This document shows positions 1-6,121 of a DNA stretch of 9,517 nucleotides, one piece after another; within the stretch, counting starts at the first letter, position 1, and every line of letters starts with the position of its first letter. Where the stretch lies: positions 1 to 9,517 of the forward strand of contig WLDA01000022.1 of NCBI GenBank assembly GCA_009705025.1, written 5' to 3'. A model generated the notes under the pieces. It had not been told where the DNA came from. It saw nothing but the letters and a program-made list of their open reading frames with translations, and searched no databases. This DNA is from Actinomycetota bacterium. Lineage in GTDB: Bacteria; Actinomycetota; Actinomycetes; Nanopelagicales; Nanopelagicaceae. A program made the position numbers and the translations under genes.

Positions 1-1
1 A

Positions 2-340
2 GATGCACAAAGCCTTATCTCTAAAGGCGATACAACATCACTTTTTGCAGGAACTCTTGTTGACCGATTTATCAAACAAATGGGACATGATGTAACACTT
101 GGTGATTATGGTGCTGTAGCCACTGCTATAGCGCCTCAATTAGCTCGTACGCAAAGTCTAAGAGTTGTTGTAGACACTACTCATGGACCAAATCGTGGAC
201 AGACAGTGTGTGACCACAGGTCATACGCCGATATCGCTCCAGAATCTGCGCACACCCATGCACCAAAAGTGGATGTAGTTCTAGAAATTGATATCAAAGC
301 TATGAAAGAAATGTGGCTAAAAACAATAACTGGAAACTAA
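2..340 (+). CDS. Nucleoside hydrolase, C-terminal part (5' end outside window)
   Basis: The reading frame is open from base 2 to the TAA at 338-340, so this is the last ~112 residues of a gene that begins to the left of the window. It matches the end of inosine/uridine-preferring nucleoside hydrolases, which hydrolyse the N-glycosidic bond of nucleosides in the cytoplasm to a free base and ribose. What shows this is the family's C-terminal order: a calcium-ligand-like Asp (bases 104-106) followed by an 'AVA' helix, an 'LRVVVDTTHGPNRGQTVCD' stretch equivalent to the usual 'V-V-x-G-x-x-TRG-x-TVVD', and a final 'VDVVLEIDIKAM' strand-helix. The usual 'HDP' is 'GDY' here, so the catalytic His seen in pyrimidine-type members is absent. 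The stop codon overlaps the stop of the convergent gene to its right by two bases. Family is fairly sure; substrate unknown. Confidence 0.75.
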   Translation, partial: DAQSLISKGDTTSLFAGTLVDRFIKQMGHDVTLGDYGAVATAIAPQLARTQSLRVVVDTTHGPNRGQTVCDHRSYADIAPESAHTHAPKVDVVLEIDIKAMKEMWLKTITGN

Positions 341-1176
341 ATCCCTATTGGGTGCCAGACTGTTTTATATTCCATAAATGCAAGCATTCTTTGAGGAGTA
401 TCCGAACTTGAGAATTTATGAATTCTCTTCAGATTATCCGCACCGCTGATGCGCACTTCCTTATCTAATTCTTTAGATAAGCCTGTTGCATCAATAGCAT
501 CGACATCCATGTGAGCGCCCATCCAAGGTGCAAGCTCACTTGTAATACCTGTAAGGATATTTACAACCCCTCCTGGCAAATCACTTGTAGCAAGAGCCTC
601 ACTTAGTGTTATAGCGCAGAGCGGAAACTTCTGGCTGGCAACTACAACTGCAGTATTTCCACCAGCAACTACGGGAGCAATCGCTTGAACTAGGCCTAGA
701 AGTGAACTCTTTTGTGCTGGAAAAATACCAACGACGCCAACTGATTCAGGAACTGTGAAATTATAAAATGGTCCAGAGATTGGATTAGTAGATCCTGCAA
801 CTGTTGAAATTTTGTCACACCATCCCGAATACCAAACCCATGCATCTATCGCTTGGTCTACCTGCTTTTTCGCTGCAACTCGTGAAATTCCTTCGAGTAG
901 CGCAATCTCTTCAACGAACTCTTCACTACGCGCTTCCATCATTTCTGCAATGCGATAAAGAATCTGTGAACGGTTGAAAGCAGTTGCACCACTCCAGCCA
1001 CCGAGGGCACCACGAGCAGCTGTCACTGCATCGCGTAAATCTTTTCGAGATGCCTGAGCAGGATTAGCTATGAAATTTGATTTCGCATCAGTAACTTCAT
1101 ATGTACGTCCAGATTCACTCCGAGGAAATGCTCCTCCAATATAGAGTTTGTACGTTTTACGGATATCAATTCTCAT
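337..1176 (-). CDS. Short, catalytically dead aldehyde-dehydrogenase-like protein
   Basis: A 279-residue protein that aligns with the N-terminal (cofactor-binding) half of aldehyde dehydrogenases, which normally have 480-500 residues. The block 'GVVGIFPAQKSSLL' (147-160) replaces 'GxxxxIxPWNFPLL', so the catalytic Asn is Lys156. The cofactor-binding Lys of 'KPAE' is Val178. The 'FTGSTxxG' loop has become 'DATGLSKEL', and the 'ELGGK' glutamate and the catalytic Cys domain are missing. 'LPGGVVNILTG' (200-210) is well kept. It ends naturally in an unusual tail, 'MEYKTVWHPIG'. Its ATG overlaps the stop of the complete ALDH gene by one base (TAATG), with GGAG at 1184-1187, 7 bases from the ATG, so it is translationally coupled. 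It resembles the inactive C-terminal domain of ALDH16 and probably pairs with the upstream enzyme. No frameshift or internal stop suggests simple decay. The partnership is inference. Confidence 0.8.
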   Translation of the reverse strand: MRIDIRKTYKLYIGGAFPRSESGRTYEVTDAKSNFIANPAQASRKDLRDAVTAARGALGGWSGATAFNRSQILYRIAEMMEARSEEFVEEIALLEGISRVAAKKQVDQAIDAWVWYSGWCDKISTVAGSTNPISGPFYNFTVPESVGVVGIFPAQKSSLLGLVQAIAPVVAGGNTAVVVASQKFPLCAITLSEALATSDLPGGVVNILTGITSELAPWMGAHMDVDAIDATGLSKELDKEVRISGADNLKRIHKFSSSDTPQRMLAFMEYKTVWHPIGI

Positions 1177-2618
1177 TATTTTTCTCCGCCTTTCAAATAT
1201 GCCGCTAAGCCATGGCGTCCACCTTCACGACCCCACCCTGATTCTTTGTATCCACCAAATGGACTTGCAGGATCAAATTTATTGAATGTGTTAGCCCAAA
1301 TAACGCCTGCTTTGAGTTGCTTAGCAGCCCAGAGGATTCGAGAACCTTTCTCAGTCCACACGCCTGCAGATAAACCATAAGGAGTGTTATTCGCCTTATC
1401 GATAGCTTCTTGAGGCGTTCTAAATGTTAGGACTGAAAGTACTGGTCCAAAGATTTCTTCTTGTGCGATTCGATTCGCTTGTGTTACACCTGTAAATATT
1501 GTTGGCGGGTACCAGAATCCTTTTTCAGGCAACGTGCACTCTGGACTCCAGCGATGCGCTCCTTCTGCATCTCCACTTGAAGAAATCTCTTTAATGCGCG
1601 CTAACTGAGCAGCTGAGTTAATTGCACCTAAATCAGTGTTTTTATCTAGCGGGTCGCCGACTCGAATTTGAGAAATACGACGCTTGAGTTTTTCAATTAA
1701 TTCATCATGGACATTCTCTTGGACTAATAGTCGTGATCCGGCGCAGCAAACATGACCTTGATTGAAGAAAATGCCACTTACTATTCCTTCTACAGTTTGA
1801 TCAATTGGTGAATCATCGAAGACGATGTTGGCACCTTTACCGCCTAGTTCAAGTGTCGCGCTCTTACCTGTACCAGCAATCGCACGTGCAATTCCTTTTC
1901 CAACACCTGTTGAACCAGTAAATGCAATTTTATCTATGTCAGGATGATTTACGAGTGCAGATCCAGTAGCACCATCACCTGTAACAATATTTACAACTCC
2001 GGCAGGAAGGCCAGCTTGTTGGCATACCTCCGCAAATAAAAGTGCAGTAAGTGGTGTTGTCTCAGCAGGTTTGAGGACAACCGTATTACCAGTTGCGAGT
2101 GCTGGTGCAACTTTCCAAGCAAGCATGAGCAGTGGAAAATTCCAAGGGATAATCTGACCAACAACACCATGAGGGCGAGGATTATCTCCTGCTCCTGCAT
2201 ACTTTAATTTATCTGCCCAACCTGCATGATAGAAAAAGTGTGCAGCTGCGAGTGGAACATCAATGTCTCGAGTCTCACGAATTGGTTTTCCATTATCCAT
2301 TGTTTCAAGTACTGCAAACTCACGTGCACGCTCTTGCATGATTCGTGCAATTCTAAATAGATACTTACCGCGCTCCTGAGGAGCCATTTTCGACCAAACT
2401 TTTGTATATGCGCTGCGAGCTGCAACTACTGCCTTATCTACATCACTTGCTTGTGCGTAAGCAATTTTTGAAAGGACTTTTTCAGTTGCAGGGTTGATTG
2501 TATTGAATGTCTTTGAGCCTTTTGCAGCTACAAACTTTCCATTGATGAATAAGCCATACTGCGCGCTAATATCAACGATGGCAGTTGATTCGGGTGCTGG
2601 AGAGTATTCGAATGTCAT
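1176..2618 (-). CDS. NAD(P)-dependent aldehyde dehydrogenase (complete, likely acetaldehyde)
   Basis: A 480-residue enzyme of the ALDH superfamily that oxidises an aldehyde to a carboxylic acid with NAD(P) in the cytoplasm. All key motifs are present: 'PWNFPL' with oxyanion-hole Asn160, Lys183 in 'LKPAETTP', the 'FTGSTGVGK' dinucleotide loop (233-241), general base Glu257 in 'LELGGKG', the nucleophile Cys291 in 'NQGHVCCAGSR', Glu388 in 'EEIFGPV' and the C-terminal 'SPFGGYKESGWGREGG'. It starts two bases after the deoC stop and overlaps the next gene by one base, so it is the middle gene of a three-gene operon. DeoC makes acetaldehyde, so acetaldehyde to acetate is the likely reaction; this follows from the neighbour, not from a substrate motif. 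The sequence and its short partner resemble a two-domain ALDH16 enzyme divided into two genes. Confidence 0.93.
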   Translation of the reverse strand: MTFEYSPAPESTAIVDISAQYGLFINGKFVAAKGSKTFNTINPATEKVLSKIAYAQASDVDKAVVAARSAYTKVWSKMAPQERGKYLFRIARIMQERAREFAVLETMDNGKPIRETRDIDVPLAAAHFFYHAGWADKLKYAGAGDNPRPHGVVGQIIPWNFPLLMLAWKVAPALATGNTVVLKPAETTPLTALLFAEVCQQAGLPAGVVNIVTGDGATGSALVNHPDIDKIAFTGSTGVGKGIARAIAGTGKSATLELGGKGANIVFDDSPIDQTVEGIVSGIFFNQGHVCCAGSRLLVQENVHDELIEKLKRRISQIRVGDPLDKNTDLGAINSAAQLARIKEISSSGDAEGAHRWSPECTLPEKGFWYPPTIFTGVTQANRIAQEEIFGPVLSVLTFRTPQEAIDKANNTPYGLSAGVWTEKGSRILWAAKQLKAGVIWANTFNKFDPASPFGGYKESGWGREGGRHGLAAYLKGGEK

Positions 2619-2620
2619 TT

Positions 2621-3559
2621 CTAATCCAATGTCACGTAGTTAGGGCCGGCGTAGTTACCGTTGCGCAATTTCATTCTTTGCATCAGTAGATCATTGAGTA
2701 GAGCACTCGCTCCAATTCGAAATAGCTTTGGTGTCAACCATTCTTCTCCTGCAGTTTCGCGAACAAGGACTAATTGCTTTATTGCATCCTTTGTTGTGCG
2801 AATACCACCCGCTGGTTTGACGCCGATTCGAATTCCAGTCATTTCATACCAATCTCTTACTGCCTCCAACATGACCAAAACTACGGGCGCTGTTGCTGCA
2901 GGAGATATCTTTCCTGTACTTGTCTTGATGAAATCTGCTCCGGCGGCCATTGCAAGGTGCGAGGCTTTACGTACATTGTCCAAAGTAACGAGCTCGCCAG
3001 TCTCTAGGATGACTTTGAGATGAGCCCGATCCCCGCATAATTCTTTGATGTAAACGATTTCAGTAAAGACTTTTACCAGGTCTCCAGAGAGAAAAGCTCC
3101 TCTATCAATGACCATATCAATCTCTGTTGCACCACTGTTGAGTGCATCCAAGGTGTCTTGTTTCTTCACTTCTAAACTTGCGCGCCCCGATGGGAATGCC
3201 GTTGATACTGCAGCGACTGGAATTGATTGACCACCAATAGCATCTAAATGTTTTCTGGCAGTTGCGACTTTGTCATTGTAAACACAGATAGCACCAACAC
3301 TTGGAACTGTGGGATCTGTTGGATCAGGATGCACTGCTTTAGTGCAAAGCGCTTTTACTTTTCCATCAGTATCCGAGCCCTCGAGTGTTGTTAAATCAAT
3401 CATTGAGATTGCGCAATCAATTGCCCATTTTTTACTTGCAGTTTTAATACTTCGTGTTCCTAGCATTGCTGCGCGTGATTCAGCGCCAACTTGATCAACT
3501 CCTGGAAGTTGCTTTAGAAAACGTCGTATTGACGAATCTGTACCTTCGACTAATTGCAC
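2621..3559 (-). CDS. deoC: Deoxyribose-phosphate aldolase (DERA)
   Basis: Class I aldolase that cleaves 2-deoxy-D-ribose-5-phosphate to glyceraldehyde-3-phosphate and acetaldehyde, the last step of deoxynucleoside catabolism. Counted from the GTG start (312 residues), the Schiff-base Lys is residue 212 in 'DFIKTSTGK', the second essential Lys is 248 in 'KPAGGIRT', the proton-relay Asp is 148 in 'EIDMVID', and 'VILETGEL' lies at 184-191. It belongs to the long (~310 residue) DeoC class found in actinobacteria and animals rather than the ~260-residue E. coli form. A TTG at 3563-3565 is in frame two codons earlier, but it lies between a perfect TATAAT (3566-3571) and the predicted transcription start at 3559, and it has no Shine-Dalgarno sequence. 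I therefore prefer GTG at 3559, read from a leaderless mRNA. First gene of the operon with the two ALDH-family genes. Confidence 0.95.
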   Translation of the reverse strand: MQLVEGTDSSIRRFLKQLPGVDQVGAESRAAMLGTRSIKTASKKWAIDCAISMIDLTTLEGSDTDGKVKALCTKAVHPDPTDPTVPSVGAICVYNDKVATARKHLDAIGGQSIPVAAVSTAFPSGRASLEVKKQDTLDALNSGATEIDMVIDRGAFLSGDLVKVFTEIVYIKELCGDRAHLKVILETGELVTLDNVRKASHLAMAAGADFIKTSTGKISPAATAPVVLVMLEAVRDWYEMTGIRIGVKPAGGIRTTKDAIKQLVLVRETAGEEWLTPKLFRIGASALLNDLLMQRMKLRNGNYAGPNYVTLD

Positions 3560-3565
3560 CTTCAA

Positions 3566-3595
3566 ATTATATCTGAAGAATGATTATGGTGAGAA
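3566..3595 (-). promoter_or_regulatory. Promoter of the deoC operon, leaderless type
   Basis: On the minus strand a perfect -10 hexamer TATAAT (3571-3566) is preceded at 18 bp by TTCTCA (3595-3590), a 4/6 match to the -35 consensus. The predicted transcription start, six bases past the -10 box, is base 3559, which is the G of the in-frame GTG codon of deoC. The transcript would then have no 5' leader, as is common in actinobacteria. The hexamer is seen; the start site is inferred. Confidence 0.6.
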
Positions 3596-3606
3596 GGGTT
3601 GCTATG

Positions 3607-3622
3607 AATTACTCTTGTAATT
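3607..3622. promoter_or_regulatory. Perfect inverted repeat, candidate operator between deoC and the nucleoside hydrolase gene
   Basis: AATTAC, a 4-base spacer TCTT, then GTAATT: a perfect 6-bp-arm palindrome. It lies in the divergent intergenic region, overlaps the candidate -35 box (3615-3620) of the rightward gene, and sits just upstream of the deoC -35. This position would let one protein control both directions. It lacks the central CG of LacI-family operators. The regulator is not identified. Confidence 0.4.
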
Positions 3623-3642
3623 GCGCCTAGTTTCGTTAGCAT
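3615..3642 (+). promoter_or_regulatory. Candidate promoter of the + strand nucleoside hydrolase gene
   Basis: TTGTAA (3615-3620) and TAGCAT (3637-3642) each match the -35 and -10 consensus at four of six positions with a 16-bp spacer. They would give a start near 3649 and a leader of about 40 bases holding the ribosome binding site. This is a weak match, chosen because it is the best pair in the short intergenic region. Confidence 0.3.
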
Positions 3643-3670
3643 TGGCGCTCTTAGACCAGCATTTTCAAGT

Positions 3671-3679
3671 AAAGAGGAG
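3671..3679 (+). promoter_or_regulatory. Ribosome binding site that fixes the start of the nucleoside hydrolase gene
   Basis: AAAGAGGAG ends 10 bases before the ATG at 3690. It supports that ATG over an upstream in-frame codon at 3621, which would add a non-homologous 23-residue extension. Confidence 0.7.
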
Positions 3680-3689
3680 TAACTACCAG

Positions 3690-4628
3690 ATGTCCCGAAT
3701 CCCTATCATTTTGGATTGCGATCCAGGTCATGATGATGCGCTTGCAATTATTTTGGCTGCGTATAACCCAAAAATTGATTTGCGAGGAATTGTTACAGTT
3801 TCGGGAAATGGTGCGATTGATAAAGTTACATACAACGCTCTCAGTATTTGCACTCTTGCAAATATAAGCGTTCCTGTTGCACAAGGTTCGGGTGTTTCGA
3901 TTTTAGGTTCTGCTGAAGCTGCCACCGATATTCATGGTGAGACCGCACTCGATGGCGCACCACTTCCAAAGCCGGGCTTCGAACTTTCGAAGGAAAGTGG
4001 GATCGAACTCATGGCTCGATTAGTTCGCGAATCAAGTGAACCAATCACAATCGTTGCAACTGGTCCGCTAACAAATGTTGCGATTCTTCTCAAGCTTTAT
4101 CCAGAATTGAAAAGCAAAATTAAAGAAATTGTTTTCATGGGTGGTAGCGCATCACGTGGAAACCGCACTCCATATGCTGAATTCAATATCTGGATGGATC
4201 CTGAAGCCACAGATATCGTCTTGCACTCAGGCTTGAAATTGACGATGTGTGGGCTCGATGTTACCCATCAAGCACTCGTTACTAAGGAAGTTTTTACTCG
4301 TCTTGAAGCGCTAAAGACAGATCTTTCAACAACAATAATTGGTTTGCTCAAATTCTTTGCTCAAACCTATAACGATGTTTTTGAGATGCCAGATCCACCT
4401 TTGCATGATCCAGTAGCTGTTGCAGTACTTATCGACCCAAGCGTCGTATCGTCACGATTCGTCAATGTCGAAGTTGAGTTAGATGGAAAATACACTCGCG
4501 GTGCAACTGTCGTTGACATATATAAGCGTGAAGAACGCGCAGCTAATGCCACTGTTGCGCTAGAACTCGATGCTAAAAAATTCTGGGATCTAATGATCGA
4601 TGCAATAGAGGCTGCAGGAAAGTCCTAA
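3690..4628 (+). CDS. Pyrimidine-type ribonucleoside hydrolase (RihA/RihB-like)
   Basis: A complete 312-residue nucleoside hydrolase that cleaves the N-glycosidic bond of ribonucleosides, probably uridine and cytidine, to base plus ribose. The calcium and ribose site is intact: 'DCDPGHDDA' (Asp11, Asp15, Asp16), Asn40, 'YAEFNIWMDPEA' (Glu164, Asn166) and Asp240. His82 ('IHGE') and His239 ('LHDP') fall at the same numbers as the two active-site histidines described for E. coli YeiK (RihB), which is the basis for the pyrimidine preference. The usual C-terminal 'TRGATVVD' (269-276) is present. The ATG is chosen because of the AAAGAGGAG site upstream and because MSRIPIILDCDPG is the family's normal N-terminus. 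It is divergent from deoC and convergent with a phosphorylase gene, and the two convergent stops share bases. Substrate preference is inferred. Confidence 0.92.
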   Translation: MSRIPIILDCDPGHDDALAIILAAYNPKIDLRGIVTVSGNGAIDKVTYNALSICTLANISVPVAQGSGVSILGSAEAATDIHGETALDGAPLPKPGFELSKESGIELMARLVRESSEPITIVATGPLTNVAILLKLYPELKSKIKEIVFMGGSASRGNRTPYAEFNIWMDPEATDIVLHSGLKLTMCGLDVTHQALVTKEVFTRLEALKTDLSTTIIGLLKFFAQTYNDVFEMPDPPLHDPVAVAVLIDPSVVSSRFVNVEVELDGKYTRGATVVDIYKREERAANATVALELDAKKFWDLMIDAIEAAGKS

Positions 4629-5371
4629 ATCTTTCCAATGCTTCTATCAAAGGCAATGATCTCTCGTAAGCCTTGAATAGCAGTCTCGAGTAGTGGATCA
4701 AGTGAAATTACTGGACCGATGCCATGCATCATCATGATTCCACCTGCGCGCTTGCGTAACATGGACGAGATAACGAATATTGCTGAGGCTTCCATCTCTG
4801 AACAGATGGCTCCCCCAATTTCCCACGCTTTCCAGCGATCTTGGAGATTGCGCGCAACGCCCATTCTCTCTGGTTCATGTTGGCCATAGAAAGAATCTTT
4901 AGATTGAGTGATTCCGGTGCGAAATTTCACGCCAGTCTTCTTGGCTGCTCGCTGTAGCGCTTGTGTCAGATCCAAGTCTGCGACAGCAGGAAATTCGATA
5001 GGCATGTAATGAATGGATGTTCCTTCATCTCGAATCGCACCAGAAATAATTGCTAATTCACCCGAAACAATATCTTTTTGAATTGCACCAGAAGTTCCAA
5101 CACGAATGAATGTGTCCGCGCCAACAATTGCTAATTCCTCAACAGCGATTGCAGCCGATGGGCAGCCAATTCCTGTTGAGGTAACGGATACTTTTTCGCC
5201 ATCGAGATACCCTGTATACGTAACGTATTCACGATTAGATGCAACCAATTTTGCATCATCGAAGAGGGCAGCAATTGGTTCGCAACGACCAGGATCTCCT
5301 GGAAGTAATACATATCGACCGACATCACCTGGTGCTAGTTGAACGTGATATTGCTTTCCATTGGCTTCCAT
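4625..5371 (-). CDS. udp: Uridine phosphorylase (downstream copy of a tandem pair)
   Basis: A 248-residue member of the nucleoside phosphorylase-I family, which splits (deoxy)uridine and related nucleosides with phosphate to base and (deoxy)ribose-1-phosphate. Phosphate-site residues match E. coli Udp, offset by one: Arg29 in 'GDPGR', Arg47 in 'NREYVTYTG', Arg90 and Thr93 in 'RVGTSGAIQ'. The ribose site is 'SEMEASA' (Glu192-Met193-Glu194). 'SKDSFYGQHEPER' (157-169) keeps the Gln (164) that corresponds to the uracil-contacting Gln166 of E. coli Udp, so uridine or deoxyuridine/thymidine is the likely substrate. Its ATG follows the TAA of the upstream copy without a gap, and a strong AAGGAG (5378-5383), 6 bases from the ATG, lies inside that gene's end. 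It is the last gene of the transporter-led operon and about 68% identical to its neighbour by hand alignment. Confidence 0.9.
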   Translation of the reverse strand: MEANGKQYHVQLAPGDVGRYVLLPGDPGRCEPIAALFDDAKLVASNREYVTYTGYLDGEKVSVTSTGIGCPSAAIAVEELAIVGADTFIRVGTSGAIQKDIVSGELAIISGAIRDEGTSIHYMPIEFPAVADLDLTQALQRAAKKTGVKFRTGITQSKDSFYGQHEPERMGVARNLQDRWKAWEIGGAICSEMEASAIFVISSMLRKRAGGIMMMHGIGPVISLDPLLETAIQGLREIIAFDRSIGKI

Positions 5372-6121
5372 TTATAACTCCTTGCTTAGTTGGTCAGCTT
5401 TAATAAGTTCTCGTACCCCTGAAATTGCAGTTTCAATCAATGGCTCAAGTGAACCAAATGGACCATCGCCATGCATAGCCATGATTCCCCCGGCTCGTAC
5501 TTTCAGTGTTGAGGCAACAATAAATAGTGCTGCAGCTTCCATTTCAGAACAAATTGCACCACCAACTTGCCACGCATGCCAGCGATCTAGAAGTCGACTT
5601 GTAACTCCGGAGCGTTCTGGCTCAATCTCGCCGTAAAAAGAATCCTTTGATTGAGAAATACCCAGCGCATGTGGCAGACCCGCTTTTTGTGCAGCAGTTC
5701 GAAGCGCGGCAACAATTTCTAAATCAGCGAGTGCTGGAAATGCAACTGGTAAGTAATGAATCGAGGTACCTTCATCACGAATTGCACCGGTGACAATTGC
5801 TAAATCTCCCGATTTTGTTCCAGGTTGAATCGCTCCTGATGTGCCTACTCGAATAAAAGTATCAGCCCCGACGCGTACAAGTTCCTCTAAGGCGATGGCA
5901 GATGACGGACATCCAATACCTGTCGATGTTACTGAAACCTTTACGCCATCTAGTGTCCCTGTATATGTAACGTATTCACGATTTGTTGCTACGTGAACAG
6001 CGTCATCCAAATGCTGAGCAATTACTTCGGATCTACCTGGATCTCCGGGAAGCAATACATATCGGCCGACATCACCTTTTTGTAATTGAATGTGGTGTTG
6101 TTTTAGATCTGAATTGCTCAT
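5372..6121 (-). CDS. Uridine-phosphorylase-family nucleoside phosphorylase (upstream copy, altered base site)
   Basis: A 249-residue nucleoside phosphorylase-I paralogue of the gene immediately downstream. Phosphate-binding residues sit at exactly the E. coli Udp numbers: Arg30, Arg48, Arg91 and Thr94. The ribose-binding 'CSEMEAAALF' gives Glu193-Met194-Glu195. In the base-specificity loop, however, the sequence is 'SFYGEIEPER': Glu165 replaces the Gln found in the other copy and in E. coli Udp. This suggests a shifted base preference, possibly cytosine, purine or a modified base, while the chemistry stays phosphorolysis. Its ATG overlaps the stop of the nucleoside hydrolase gene in the 4-base ATGA arrangement. 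The Shine-Dalgarno is weak, so coupling to upstream translation is likely. Family is certain; specificity is inference. Confidence 0.88.
   Translation of the reverse strand: MSNSDLKQHHIQLQKGDVGRYVLLPGDPGRSEVIAQHLDDAVHVATNREYVTYTGTLDGVKVSVTSTGIGCPSSAIALEELVRVGADTFIRVGTSGAIQPGTKSGDLAIVTGAIRDEGTSIHYLPVAFPALADLEIVAALRTAAQKAGLPHALGISQSKDSFYGEIEPERSGVTSRLLDRWHAWQVGGAICSEMEAAALFIVASTLKVRAGGIMAMHGDGPFGSLEPLIETAISGVRELIKADQLSKEL

Larger units (their letters stand above)
4625..6121 (-). repeat. Tandem gene duplication of the phosphorylase genes
   Basis: The two adjacent phosphorylase genes are about 68% identical in protein (roughly 78 differences over 242 aligned residues by hand) and keep near-identical DNA blocks. 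Examples are the segment encoding YVLLPGDPGR (about 5292-5328 and 6039-6076) and the one encoding NREYVTYTG (about 5216-5235 and 5964-5983). Conserved length and reading phase show an old whole-gene tandem duplication. Confidence 0.8.

Noticed and set aside
337..1176. The short ALDH-like gene as a pseudogene or a frameshifted ALDH
   Set aside because: It has a good Shine-Dalgarno, a coupled start, no internal stop, a conserved-looking natural tail, and its losses are scattered substitutions rather than a truncation break.
2661..3023. 120-codon + strand open frame inside deoC
   Set aside because: deoC carries both catalytic lysines and family motifs across the same bases, so the opposite frame is coincidental.
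3623..3648. Inverted repeat GCGCC with a 16-base spacer and GGCGC
   Set aside because: Arms are only five bases and the loop is long; not convincing as an operator or hairpin.
3621..3689. N-terminal extension of the + strand nucleoside hydrolase from an upstream start at 3621
   Set aside because: The extension has no family similarity. The AAAGAGGAG site and the normal family N-terminus both point to the ATG at 3690, and the candidate promoter lies inside the extension.
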